From Rhizobium phaseoli (GTDB lineage Bacteria > Pseudomonadota > Alphaproteobacteria > Rhizobiales > Rhizobiaceae): 34,251 nt of DNA. The notes below the pieces were generated by a model that was not told the DNA's origin, did no database searches, and saw only the letters and a list, made by a program, of their open reading frames with translations. The DNA lies in assembly GCF_010668805.1 (NCBI RefSeq), contig NZ_WUFT01000035.1, forward strand, positions 1 to 34,251, read 5' to 3'. A program made the position numbers and the translations under genes. Below are positions 1-8,335 of this stretch, one piece after another; position 1 is the stretch's first letter; the number at the start of each line of letters is the position of its first letter.

Positions 1-98
1 TGCCATTGTGGTTCGAGCATTACAACACGCTTCACCCGCACAAAGCTTTGGGATATCGATCTCCCCGCGAGTTCTTAAACCGTCAAACAGAAATCTGA
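1..98 (+). pseudogene. C-terminal end of an IS3-family transposase (OrfB), cut by the window edge
   Basis: The frame starting at base 3 runs 31 residues to a TGA at 96-98. It contains the segment HYNTLHPHKALGYRSPREFL, which matches the conserved C-terminus of IS3-family OrfB integrases (YN..RPH.ALGY.SP..F). OrfB is the DDE recombinase that moves the element. Only the tail lies in the window, so whether the full gene is intact cannot be judged. It is followed immediately by what looks like the element's right end. Confidence 0.8.
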
Positions 99-127
99 TC
101 CTGTCCGGTTTTTATGGGGCAACTCCA
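1..127 (+). mobile_element. Right end of an IS3-family insertion sequence
   Basis: The transposase tail is followed by about 29 bases ending in GGGGCAACTCCA at about 127. Read on the other strand this begins TGGAGTTGCCCC, which fits the 5'-TG...CA-3' termini of IS3-family elements. The left inverted repeat is outside the window, so the exact boundary and target duplication are inferred. It marks the edge of the catabolic region as a place where rearrangement has occurred. Confidence 0.6.
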
Positions 128-401
128 GTCCATGCGAAGGCCTGAGCCCTTTTCAGAATTGTTTTTGATCGAAGCAAGGTCGGAACGACGTCAATGCCCG
201 GGCGGTCAACAAGGTCCTTGCTTCCGATCACGCGCCGCGCCCAGGCAGGCCCCCAATTACGTTACGACATTGTCTTCAGCGCTTTGAATGACAATCGCGT
301 GTATGTCCCCTTGACAAATTTTCGCGAGCTTCAATAATAAGTCACCGCCGGTTATAATAGTGAACCACAAAGACCGCGGAACTCTTGTTAGGGGAACTTG
401 A
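128..401 (+). promoter_or_regulatory. Intergenic region with candidate promoters of the permease gene
   Basis: No gene is visible between the IS end and the permease. A perfect TTGACA lies at 311-316, with the weak -10 candidate ATAATA at 334-339 (17-base spacer). A second arrangement is TTCAAT at 330-335, a 17-base spacer and TATAAT at 353-358. A strong ribosome binding site, AGGGGAA (390-396), precedes the ATG at 402. An imperfect inverted repeat also occurs (arms near 167-179 and 216-229); its role is unknown and it may be a scar of earlier insertions. Confidence 0.5.
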
Positions 402-1841
402 ATGACTCAAGAAGTAGCTTCTACTGACCGCGGTCTACGCGCTGGAACACTGGGAGCGGCAGCCGTCACGCTGATGGTCGTGTCTGCCGTTGCTCCTTTG
501 ACGAACATGGCCGGCGTCCTGCCGGTCGCAATTCTTTTCGGAAATGGCACGGCTATCGTCCCGGCTTTTATGTTGATGATGGTCTTGGTGCTTATTTTTT
601 CGGTGGGATATGTCACTATGTCGCGTCATGTGCAGAACGCGGGCGCGTTCTACACGCTGATCACGAAAGGACTGGGAAAGACAGCGGGAGGCGCTGCTGC
701 TCTTGTTGCACTGTTGGGATACAACTGCATGCAGATCGGCATGTCGGGGATGTTCGGTCCCGTCTGTGCTGATCTGGTCAAGACTTTCACGGGTGCGGCA
801 GTGCCCTGGTGGGCATTTAGTCTAGCCGCCTCAGTTCTCATTGGCGTGCTCGCCTATCGGCGAGTCGACCTTTCCGCGAAAGTCCTGGGGATTTTGGTAC
901 TGGCCGAATTCGCCGTTATTCTTATACTCGACCTCATGATTGTCTACAAAGGCGTTCCTGGCGGCTTTGACCTCGCCCCGCTTTCACTGGCTGGCATGCC
1001 CAGTACCTCCGCACTCGGGGTCACGTTCGTGTTCGCCTTCGGCTGCTACATCGGCATTGAAGCGACCACGCTCTATAGTGATGAGGCCAAGGACCCCAAA
1101 CGCACGATTCCAATCGCAACATATGCTGCGGTTCTCTTGATCGGCATATTCTATTCAGTTTCAACAATCTGGATTGTAGAAGCGGCCGGGACGTCCACGA
1201 TCGTGGCCCAACTCCAGAGCATCGGCGATCCTGTCCAGTTTGTATTCAAGATCACTGAACAGTATGTCGGCAATTGGCTTGCGGTCACAATGCGCGTGTT
1301 GTTTGTGACGAGCGTGTTCGCCTGCCTTCTGGCGTTTCACAATCATGTAGCCCGCTACTTTTACTATCTGGGCAAAGAGTGTTTGTTGCCGTCCTGGTTG
1401 GGCCGAACTCACGACACTTATCAAAGCCCCCATCGCGGGACCATTGTGCAGACAGTTGTCGCTCTCGCTGTGATATCTGCCTTCGCGATCGCTGGTCTTG
1501 ATCCACTGCTTACTTTGTTTGCTTGGATTGCAAATATAGCCGTGATCTGCATCATCCTTTTGATGCTATTCGTCTCCATCGCCGTCATAGCGTTTTTCAG
1601 CAAGAATCCGAAACTGGAGCCTAACCAGCCGATCAAGACAAAGTTGATGCCGGCTCTGGCTATTGTGGGATTTGCCGCGGTTGCTTACTTCGGCATCTCC
1701 GGCTTCGACATCTTGACGGGAGCCTCTGGGCCGCTGGCGATTTTGCTACCTTCGACAATCTTGGTGGCTGGAATCATTGGTGCGGTAAGGGCAATGATGC
1801 GGCCGGACGCGGTATCGCGGCTGAGTACTGATACCATCTAA
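402..1841 (+). CDS. APC-superfamily amino acid/amine permease
   Basis: This 479-residue inner-membrane protein has about twelve hydrophobic segments from residue 18 to 470. It carries the APC-family signature around residues 214-240 (GCYIGIEATTLYSDEAKDPK), so it is a secondary transporter of an amino acid or amine, probably driven by H+ or Na+. The substrate cannot be read from sequence. The start is set by AGGGGAA five bases before the ATG. It is transcribed alone toward the convergent dadA-dadX operon, which would fit alanine uptake. It is also the only transporter seen in the window, so it could instead bring in the substrate of the larger catabolic operons. A terminator-like hairpin follows the stop codon. 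Confidence 0.85.
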   Translation: MTQEVASTDRGLRAGTLGAAAVTLMVVSAVAPLTNMAGVLPVAILFGNGTAIVPAFMLMMVLVLIFSVGYVTMSRHVQNAGAFYTLITKGLGKTAGGAAALVALLGYNCMQIGMSGMFGPVCADLVKTFTGAAVPWWAFSLAASVLIGVLAYRRVDLSAKVLGILVLAEFAVILILDLMIVYKGVPGGFDLAPLSLAGMPSTSALGVTFVFAFGCYIGIEATTLYSDEAKDPKRTIPIATYAAVLLIGIFYSVSTIWIVEAAGTSTIVAQLQSIGDPVQFVFKITEQYVGNWLAVTMRVLFVTSVFACLLAFHNHVARYFYYLGKECLLPSWLGRTHDTYQSPHRGTIVQTVVALAVISAFAIAGLDPLLTLFAWIANIAVICIILLMLFVSIAVIAFFSKNPKLEPNQPIKTKLMPALAIVGFAAVAYFGISGFDILTGASGPLAILLPSTILVAGIIGAVRAMMRPDAVSRLSTDTI

Positions 1842-1863
1842 AAAGGCCAACGAGGATCTGATT

Positions 1864-1888
1864 GGGCTCGCTTTACGGCGGGCCCTTT
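1864..1888 (+). terminator. Probable intrinsic terminator of the permease gene
   Basis: GGGCTCGC (1864-1871) pairs with GCGGGCCC (1878-1885) through eight base pairs including one G-U, around a six-base loop TTTACG, and is followed by TTT. It begins 22 bases after the permease stop. The U-tract is short, so termination may be partial. Confidence 0.55.
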
Positions 1889-2093
1889 CGATGAACGTTT
1901 AAACTTGGTCGACAACCAGCCGTATGGTGGTTGGCCTACGTACTTTCATCTCTGGCGGGGTCTGGTATCGAGCGATGGGACGGTCGACGCGAGAGCGAAA
2001 CGCCCCTACCAATCACATCGTCTGACTCGGTGACTTGTGATGACGGCTTGGATATATAATTGCGTTACCCATCGGCGACTAACGCCTAAAACC

Positions 2094-2116
2094 TTTGCAA
2101 ACGGACCGTTTGCAAA
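2094..2116. repeat. 23-bp near-perfect palindrome between convergent genes
   Basis: TTTGCAAACGG (2094-2104) is repeated in inverted form as CCGTTTGCAAA (2106-2116) around a single central base. It lies between the 3' ends of the permease and dadA. The shape resembles a LacI/GalR-type operator, but no gene start is adjacent. Read on the minus strand it is followed by GGTTTTAGG, so it could also act as a weak terminator for the dadX-dadA transcript. Confidence 0.5.
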
Positions 2117-2173
2117 CTTGCCACTCCTCACTGGATCAACAGCCTGAGTTGTAGTGTCATATCCCCCTAGAGG

Positions 2174-3424
2174 CTAGCTGTAGCGATCGACGGCGAGATC
2201 GGTCGCGTCGATATCTGGTTTACGGAGGGAGACGAGGTCGGCGATTATCCGTGCCGAACCGGAGCTCATCGTCCAGCCGAGCGTTCCGTGTCCGGTATTG
2301 AGGAACAGGCCGGCGACCTTTGTCGGGCCGATGACCGGCGTACCGTCGGGCGTCATCGGGCGAAGGCCAGACCAGAAGCTCGCCTGCGACAAGTCTCCGC
2401 CGGGGAAAAGATCTGTCACCGAATGCTGGAGGGTTAGCCGCCGCGGCTCGCCGAGATCGTTGCTATAGCCGGATATCTCCGCCATGCCGCCGACACGGAT
2501 GCGGTCGCCAAGCCGTGTGATGGCTATCTTGTACGTCTCGTCCATCACGGTCGATACCGGTGCGCGGGTGGCATCGGTAATCGGGATCGTCAGCGAATAG
2601 CCCTTGACCGGATAGACCGGCAAGCGGATGCCGTGGGAGCGAACGAGAAGGGGCGAGAAGCTGCCGAGTGCCACGAGCACGGCGTCAGCCTGAAGCCTAC
2701 CATGCGCGGTGACAACACCGGTAACCCGGCCACCCTCCACGTCGAGCCCACGTATGATGCTGCCATAGTTGAACTGTACGCCAAGAGTTTCAGCCTTTGC
2801 GGCTAGCGCATTGGAAAACTTGAAGCAGTCCCCGGTCTCATCCTTCGGTGTCAAAAGGCCACCGACGATCTTCTCGCGCACATGCTCCAGGGCCGGTTCG
2901 ACGCGGATGCAACCTTCAGGGTCGAGCACCTCAAAGGGAATGCCATCGGCGGCAAGCGCCTTGACATCCTTTGCCGAGGCTTCGAGCTGGGACTCGGTGC
3001 GGAAGAGCTGCAACGTTCCCCGCATGCGCTCGTCATAGGCTATCCCGGTTTCCTCGCGCAGCGCCGCAAGCGAGATGCGGCTGTAGTCGGCAAGGCGCAG
3101 CATACGGCTCTTGTTGAGGGCGTAGCGGGCTGAGGTGCAGTTGCGCAGCAGCTGCGCCATCCAGGCCAGCATGGCGATATCGGCTTTGGGGCGCAGGATC
3201 AGCGGCGCGTGCTGCATGAACAGCCATTTCATGGCCTTCATGGGAATGCCGGGCGCGGCCCAGGGGGAGCAATAGCCGAAGGAAACCTCGCCGGCGTTGG
3301 CAAAGCTCGTCTCCAGCGCCGGGCCGGGCTGCCGATCGACGACCGTAACCTCGTGCCCCGCCTTGGCAAGCTGATAGGCGGATGTGACGCCGACGATGCC
3401 GGCGCCGAGAACGATGACTTTCAT
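2174..3424 (-). CDS. dadA: D-amino acid dehydrogenase small subunit family (D-alanine dehydrogenase)
   Basis: This 416-residue FAD enzyme oxidatively deaminates D-amino acids, chiefly D-alanine, to the 2-oxo acid and ammonia, passing electrons to the membrane respiratory chain. The N-terminus has the dinucleotide-binding loop GAGIVG (residues 7-12), and the C-terminus has the DAO-family segment NTGHGTLGWTMSSGSARIIADL-like region near 380-400. Length matches DadA proteins (410-435). It lies 27 bases downstream of dadX on the same strand, forming the usual racemase-dehydrogenase pair that turns L-alanine into pyruvate through D-alanine. The divergent Lrp/AsnC gene is the likely regulator. Confidence 0.92.
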   Translation of the reverse strand: MKVIVLGAGIVGVTSAYQLAKAGHEVTVVDRQPGPALETSFANAGEVSFGYCSPWAAPGIPMKAMKWLFMQHAPLILRPKADIAMLAWMAQLLRNCTSARYALNKSRMLRLADYSRISLAALREETGIAYDERMRGTLQLFRTESQLEASAKDVKALAADGIPFEVLDPEGCIRVEPALEHVREKIVGGLLTPKDETGDCFKFSNALAAKAETLGVQFNYGSIIRGLDVEGGRVTGVVTAHGRLQADAVLVALGSFSPLLVRSHGIRLPVYPVKGYSLTIPITDATRAPVSTVMDETYKIAITRLGDRIRVGGMAEISGYSNDLGEPRRLTLQHSVTDLFPGGDLSQASFWSGLRPMTPDGTPVIGPTKVAGLFLNTGHGTLGWTMSSGSARIIADLVSLRKPDIDATDLAVDRYS

Positions 3425-3451
3425 GATGTCCTCACTGGAAAAATTCGGAGC

Positions 3452-4576
3452 TCAGCGATAACGCCGCGCGTAACGATGACCGAGACCGGTCAGGATTTCA
3501 TAGGAAATGGTGCCGGCGTTTTGCGCGAGATCCTCCAAAGTTTGATTCGGACCCAGCACCTCCACGAGGCTACCCAGCGTGAGGGTGCCCTCAGGAAGAG
3601 CGGAGATATCGACAGTGATGCTGTCCATGGAGACGCGCCCAACGATCGGCAGGCGCACGCCGCCGGAATAGACAGCGCCGCGGCCGGAGAGACTGCGTCG
3701 CAAGCCATCCGCGTAGCCGGCCGCGATCGTCGCAAGTCGCGTTTCGCCCGCCGTGACGTGGGTTGCGCCGTAGCCGACGCGTGCACCTGAAGGCACGGTG
3801 CGGGTCTGCACCACGGCAACATCGAGGTTGACAACGGGCTCCATCGGGGTTGCCAGGCCGGCAGTCGGCACGCCGCCATAGAGCGCGATGCCCGGACGGA
3901 CCAGCACCCCGTGATAAGCCCTACCCAGGAAAATGCCGCCGGAATTGGCGAAACAGACGGGAAGCTGCGGAAATTCGGCTGCGACGCGCGCCATCTCCTG
4001 ACGCTGGTCCTCGTTCTGTTCGCTTTCCGCGTCATCCGCCGAGGCAAGGTGGCTCATGACGAACAGGACATCGATGCCGCTCTCCGCCGCGACCAGATCG
4101 GCAAGTGCCCGCCGGTCTTCCGGTGGCAGGCCGAGGCGCGACATTCCGGTATCACACTGCAACACTGCGGGCAGGGTACGGTCCAGCGCCTTTGCCGCAT
4201 CGGCCCACTGATGCCATTGTTCCAGGGAATTGATGATCGGCACAAAGCCGTGTTCGGCGGCTGTTGTTTCATTGCCCGGCTGAAGACCGTTTAGCACGAA
4301 CATCGTGGCGTCGTTAGCAAGATAAGGTTTCAGGCGCAGCGCTTCGATGAACTGCGCGACAAAGAAGTGGCGGCAACCTGCGGCATAGAGCACCGGAGCG
4401 ACCCGTTCGGCGCCGAGCCCATAGGCATTCGCCTTAACGACGGCCGCCGTGCGGCCCGGCGCGACTTCGGCCGAAAGCCGCCTATAGTTGCGGACAAGCG
4501 CCGAAAGATCGATTGTTAGATAGCCGGATGACCCCGCCCTTTCACTCAGGCTTTGCTGCTGTTTTAAACAGTTCAT
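3452..4576 (-). CDS. dadX: Catabolic alanine racemase
   Basis: This 374-residue PLP enzyme interconverts L- and D-alanine. The PLP lysine is Lys48 in VVKANAYGLG, and the second catalytic base is Tyr269 in ARVGYGATH; both are family hallmarks. Position directly upstream of dadA indicates the catabolic (DadX) role rather than cell-wall Alr supply. The start lies behind a G-rich stretch (GCGGGGGT) and is divergent from the Lrp-type gene across 123 bases. The first codons include a small inverted repeat (CTGTTTTAAACAG, 4559-4571) that might affect initiation; this is not established. Confidence 0.93.
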   Translation of the reverse strand: MNCLKQQQSLSERAGSSGYLTIDLSALVRNYRRLSAEVAPGRTAAVVKANAYGLGAERVAPVLYAAGCRHFFVAQFIEALRLKPYLANDATMFVLNGLQPGNETTAAEHGFVPIINSLEQWHQWADAAKALDRTLPAVLQCDTGMSRLGLPPEDRRALADLVAAESGIDVLFVMSHLASADDAESEQNEDQRQEMARVAAEFPQLPVCFANSGGIFLGRAYHGVLVRPGIALYGGVPTAGLATPMEPVVNLDVAVVQTRTVPSGARVGYGATHVTAGETRLATIAAGYADGLRRSLSGRGAVYSGGVRLPIVGRVSMDSITVDISALPEGTLTLGSLVEVLGPNQTLEDLAQNAGTISYEILTGLGHRYARRYR

Positions 4577-4699
4577 TCATACCCCCGCGCTGTCGTGAAC
4601 CTAGTGAAAGGATCGTGAAATTGCCGACGAAACAGTGACTGATTGTTGTGACTGGGTGTGATTTTTGAAACAAACTGCGAATTTTTGGAATAAACAACC
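4577..4699. promoter_or_regulatory. Divergent regulatory region of dadX and the Lrp-type regulator
   Basis: This 123-base AT-rich spacer separates two divergent genes. In dad loci an Lrp/AsnC protein binds such a spacer and activates dadAX when alanine is present; that is family knowledge, and no clear Lrp box can be picked by eye here. TGGAA eight bases before the ATG at 4700 is the probable ribosome binding site of the regulator. Confidence 0.5.
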
Positions 4700-5164
4700 A
4701 TGGCTGCACTGGACGCGATCGACCGCAATATCCTTCGGCTTCTGCGGCTTGACGCACGCATGAGCAACGCGAGCTTGGCCACCGAAGTCGGCCTGTCGCC
4801 TTCAGCCTGTCTTCGCCGGATCAAGCTGATGGAACGGGCTGGTGTTATCCGTGGCTATACCGCGCTCGTGGATGCGGGAAACAGCGATGCGACAATCGCC
4901 GTCATTATCAACATCACGCTGGAGAGGCAGACTGAGGATCGTCTCGACCGCTTCGAGGCAGCCGTGCGCAAGCATCCGGAAATCCGAGAGTGTTTCCTGA
5001 TGACGGGCGGATCCGATTACTTGCTAAGGGTCGAGGTCGCCAATGCCGGCGAATTTGAGAGCATCCACAAGGAGATCTTGTCCAAGCTTCCCGGCGTGCT
5101 CAGAATCCATTCGAGCTTCTCGATCCGCAATGTCTTGGCTACGCGGCCAAGAGCGAGAAGATAA
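4700..5164 (+). CDS. Lrp/AsnC-family transcriptional regulator, likely regulator of dadA-dadX
   Basis: The 154-residue protein has the family's two parts. An N-terminal AsnC-type helix-turn-helix (about residues 4-60; LDAIDRNILRLLRLDARMSN, then LSPSACLRRIKLMERAGVI) is followed by an RAM effector/oligomerisation domain (about 68-145) with the ETEC..MTGGSDYLL-like region seen here as IRECFLMTGGSDYLLRVEV. It is divergently paired with dadX, the standard arrangement of DadR-like alanine-responsive activators in Rhizobiales and Brucella. Whether it answers to alanine here is inferred from the neighbourhood. Confidence 0.9.
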   Translation: MAALDAIDRNILRLLRLDARMSNASLATEVGLSPSACLRRIKLMERAGVIRGYTALVDAGNSDATIAVIINITLERQTEDRLDRFEAAVRKHPEIRECFLMTGGSDYLLRVEVANAGEFESIHKEILSKLPGVLRIHSSFSIRNVLATRPRARR

Positions 5165-5342
5165 CCAAGGTTGCCCTCGCGGAAATATAACAGTTGATGC
5201 GGGATTGCTTGGGATGTTCTTTTGTTTTGTCGTACGGACGGCGCCAGCCGGCCCACCCACTCTTCACTTAGAGAAGCGTCTGAGAAAAAAGGGAAAGAAT
5301 AAAAACATCGCGCACAGACTTCCCGGATTCCAGATGGACGGA

Positions 5343-7535
5343 CTATGCCGCCATGCGACCAGTACTTTGTGCTTGCCCGATTCGGAACTGTTGGAGACGC
5401 TGTGTCAGCGCCGCGACCTCGCTGGCCAGTGTGTGAGTCGCGGCGTTGGATTCTTCGACCATAGCAGCATTTTGTTGCGTCATTTGGTCCATCTGTCCGA
5501 CAGCCGTGTTAATTTCGTGCAGGCTGCTAGCCTGCTCGCGCGCTGCGCAAACGATGGCTTCAACGTGTTGATTAATCTCCTGAACCTCTTTCACGATCGT
5601 CTCCAACTCGGCACCGGTTTGTCCAACCAATGCGACGCCTTCATTGACCTGACTGCTCGACATCGTAATGAGGGCCTTGATTTCCTTGGCCGCAAGCGCC
5701 GATCGCTGGGCAAGCTCCCGCACCTCCTGCGCGACAACGGCAAAGCCCTTGCCTGCATCACCCGCACGGGCGGCCTCTACACCTGCGTTAAGTGCAAGAA
5801 GGTTCGTTTGGAACGCAATTTCGTCGATGACGCCGAGGATATTGGAAATCGAACCGGAGGAACGCTCGATTGCGCCCATTGCCTCCACGGCGCGACGAAC
5901 TACGCTACCGGACTGTTCCGCGCGTTGCCGGGTTTGCGAAACGCTGTGTCCAGCTTTCTCCGCGCGTGCGGTTGAACTCTTGACAGAACTTGTGATCTCC
6001 GCAAGTGCCGCCGCCGTTTCCTCAACGGAAGCCGCCTGCTGTTCTGTGCGACGGGCCAGGTGGTCAGCCGCGTGGCGGATTTCGTCCGAGCCGCCCTGAA
6101 TGATGATTGTGTTGTCGGAGAACGCGAGCATGGCATCCTCAAGCTTCTCGACCGAGAGATTGAAATTGTCCCGTATCAGGTCCAAGGACGGGGTGAACGG
6201 ACGGCCCAGGCGAACCGTCATGTCTCCGCCAGATAGCTTTCGCAGGCCATCTGCAAGTTCGTGAACAGCAAATTTAACTTCCACTTCCTGGGCTTCAGCA
6301 ATGCGCGCACGCTCAATGCGCTCGGCCTCCTGCTGCTCGCGCGAGCGCTCGGTCTCGCGCTCCAATTCTACCTTACGCCTGCCGGCGTTGCGCAAAACAT
6401 CCAGCGAGCGAGCGAGATCGCCGATTTCGTCATTGGTTTCGGTGTCGGACAAGGTCACGTCAAAATTACCTCGCGCCAATTCAGTGGTCTGGCTGATGGC
6501 GCCAGCGATCCGCCTGCTGAAGCGGCTGGCGACGAACCAGCCGGCAAGGCACATGACGATCGCACAGGCCGCGATCGTGGCGGTGGACGTGATGATCATC
6601 CGGTATAGGTCAGCCAGAACAACCGATTTTGGGACAGAGACGATGACATACATTGTCGCCCCTTCGAACGGAGTGATTCGTTTGGAAACGGAAATGTCTG
6701 GAGTGCCGTCCTGTCCCATAGTCTCGGCGTGACCCGTGTCGGTCGACACCAAGGCGTCGAAAAAGCCGCCATTTGCGCCGTCATCCGTCAGCGGCTTTGT
6801 CAGCAGCGCCGGGTCCGGGTGGACAATAAATGTCTTGCCAGCAGAAATCAGTATGACGCGGCCAACACCCATCGGCTTTGCCGAGGCCAGGCGGGTGGCA
6901 ATTGTATTAAGATCAAAATCCATACCAAGCGAGCCAACACTTTTGCCATCGCTATGAAGCGGCATGGCGATGGTCGTCATTAGAAGCTTCTTGTCGCCGA
7001 TCGTGTAGAGATAGGGGTCAAAAAGCATTGCTCTTCCCGCGGGCAGCGCTCCGACCACACCGGCCAGTTGGGGATCGTCGTAGCCAGGGGTAACCATGCT
7101 TCCGGTATTGGCGCCATCCCGGAAGAAATAGGGGACTAGGCGACCGGTCTGGTCGTGGAGCGGCTTTCCGATGAAGTCCTTATCGCGTCCATCGAACGCA
7201 TTCGCATTCCAAACGGTGAAGGCCGCGAAAGCCAGAGGGTTGTTTTCCACCGTTTCGGACAAGATATCGTTAACCGTCGCGCGGCTGTCTTGGTTTGCAT
7301 GCTTCTTTAACTGCGAGAGTGTAGTCTTGAGGTCGAACACCGTCTTGTAAGCGTTGCGAAGGTCAGCCTCGACCTGAAACGCAATGGCGTCCGCCTCTGT
7401 CGAGACCTTGTCGATGCTCTGGTTGTAAGCGCGTTCGTACGACGTCAGGAAGAGGGCGCCCGCCACAGCAAACGTTGACGCTAGACCTAGCGCTACAATG
7501 GAGAAGGTGTTTTTGAGTGTTGCAGATCGAAACAT
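5343..7535 (-). CDS. Methyl-accepting chemotaxis protein with periplasmic dCache sensor
   Basis: A 730-residue transmembrane chemoreceptor. The first membrane segment is at about 12-31, followed by a periplasmic dCache_1-type ligand domain (about 35-305; PYFFRDG, FDPYLYTIGDKKLL, GSLGMDFDL), the second membrane segment (about 313-335), HAMP (about 336-390) and the MCP signalling hairpin (tip about 570-612: EIAFQTNLLALNAGVEAARA). No CheR pentapeptide is seen at the C-terminus. The chosen ATG (7535) has GGGGAA four bases upstream and places the first membrane helix near the N-terminus. The frame stays open 54 codons further but that extension is unlike a receptor. An inverted repeat like the hmgA operator lies 67 bases upstream. 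The ligand is unknown; an aromatic catabolite is an inference from that repeat. Confidence 0.9.
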   Translation of the reverse strand: MFRSATLKNTFSIVALGLASTFAVAGALFLTSYERAYNQSIDKVSTEADAIAFQVEADLRNAYKTVFDLKTTLSQLKKHANQDSRATVNDILSETVENNPLAFAAFTVWNANAFDGRDKDFIGKPLHDQTGRLVPYFFRDGANTGSMVTPGYDDPQLAGVVGALPAGRAMLFDPYLYTIGDKKLLMTTIAMPLHSDGKSVGSLGMDFDLNTIATRLASAKPMGVGRVILISAGKTFIVHPDPALLTKPLTDDGANGGFFDALVSTDTGHAETMGQDGTPDISVSKRITPFEGATMYVIVSVPKSVVLADLYRMIITSTATIAACAIVMCLAGWFVASRFSRRIAGAISQTTELARGNFDVTLSDTETNDEIGDLARSLDVLRNAGRRKVELERETERSREQQEAERIERARIAEAQEVEVKFAVHELADGLRKLSGGDMTVRLGRPFTPSLDLIRDNFNLSVEKLEDAMLAFSDNTIIIQGGSDEIRHAADHLARRTEQQAASVEETAAALAEITSSVKSSTARAEKAGHSVSQTRQRAEQSGSVVRRAVEAMGAIERSSGSISNILGVIDEIAFQTNLLALNAGVEAARAGDAGKGFAVVAQEVRELAQRSALAAKEIKALITMSSSQVNEGVALVGQTGAELETIVKEVQEINQHVEAIVCAAREQASSLHEINTAVGQMDQMTQQNAAMVEESNAATHTLASEVAALTQRLQQFRIGQAQSTGRMAA

Positions 7536-7840
7536 GCGATTCCCCATTGATGTGGCGAGGTATGCGGAAAGACAAGAAGACGCTGCGAGCGTCAAATAAG
7601 AAGTTGTGTTCGCAACTAATATTGAAGCGAAATATGCTAATAAAGCGTCAATTCTGCTCTGATCGAGATGGCTACCGTTATCCGGTGCGGCCCGCACGAG
7701 ACTGCAGCCTCAGATCGTTCCAGTCTCCTGGACGGAAACCGTCGGGCCGCCTTATTGTAGATTGTTCTCTTTGAGCCGGAACGGCTGAGAGTTGGAGGCT
7801 CCAACGGTGGTTCGATGGAAGGGAAGCGACCTCAAGCCTG
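7536..7840. other. Non-coding stretch: chemoreceptor leader/promoter and 3' flank of marR
   Basis: No gene is seen. It holds the inverted repeat at 7602-7617 (separate entry). Near the marR 3' side are two small hairpins, AGCCG-GAA-CGGCT (about 7774-7786) and GTTGGAG-G-CTCCAAC (7791-7805). Neither has a U-run on the minus strand, so they are weak terminator candidates for maiA-marR at best. Confidence 0.4.
7602..7617. promoter_or_regulatory. Second hmg-type operator, upstream of the chemoreceptor gene
   Basis: AGTTGTG (7602-7608), TT, CGCAACT (7611-7617) is an inverted repeat with 6 of 7 arm positions symmetric. It has the same arms, the same 2-base centre and the same flanking bases (AAGTTG-N5-GCAACTAA) as the repeat in the hmgA-maiA intergenic region. 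It sits 67-82 bases upstream of the chemoreceptor start. Binding by the MarR protein encoded next door is inferred, not shown. Confidence 0.55.
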
Positions 7841-8320
7841 TCAGCGTTTCATTAGAATCGCGAGCATCCGGGTCAGATCAGACGACGCCTCTTCTCCTAG
7901 GACTGCCCGCAGTTTCGCGTCATATTCGATGGCAAGTCGGCCAAGATCCCTGAAGACCGTGAGCCCGTGCGGCGTCAGGGTAAGGAATTCAGCGCGCCGG
8001 TCATCTTCACTTGGAGTGCGAACAAGCATCCCCACCTCCTCGAGCGCCGTGACCGCGCGGCTGACCTTCGTCTTTTCGATATGGGACACTATGCAAATGT
8101 CTCGCGCGGTCATCGAGCCAAACTTGCCGAGATTGGCCATAACGCGCCACTGCGTGCGGGTCATGCCGTAACGTTCGCGATAGACGCTCTGGAAGGCGTG
8201 CGATGTCGCCTCGGCGGCCTGATTGAGAAGGTAAGGGAGAAATTTCTCGAGATCGAAGTCGGGTTCCAAATCCTGCTCTGCCATTCCAATATCCGTTTTC
8301 CTGCTAGCAGAGTCTGCCAT
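7841..8320 (-). CDS. MarR-family transcriptional regulator, probable repressor of the homogentisate genes
   Basis: The 159-residue protein contains a winged-helix MarR domain. Helical dimer segments flank the recognition region MTARDICIVSHIEKTKVSRA (about 69-88), and the wing carries the signature DDRRAEFLTLTPHG (about 106-119), the classical DxRxxxxxLT motif. It follows maiA by 15 bases on the same strand, so the two are cotranscribed. It probably binds the palindromes at 9014-9029 and 7602-7617, released by a pathway intermediate. Homogentisate genes in alphaproteobacteria are often paired with a MarR-type regulator; the effector cannot be read from sequence. An internal ATG at codon 13 is an alternative start. 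Confidence 0.87.
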   Translation of the reverse strand: MADSASRKTDIGMAEQDLEPDFDLEKFLPYLLNQAAEATSHAFQSVYRERYGMTRTQWRVMANLGKFGSMTARDICIVSHIEKTKVSRAVTALEEVGMLVRTPSEDDRRAEFLTLTPHGLTVFRDLGRLAIEYDAKLRAVLGEEASSDLTRMLAILMKR

Positions 8321-8335
8321 AGGAACAGGGATAAG

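Noticed and set aside
7536..7697. A 54-residue N-terminal extension of the chemoreceptor
   Set aside because: It would put the first membrane helix deep in the protein and include the operator-like repeat in coding sequence; the ATG at 7535 has a good Shine-Dalgarno sequence.
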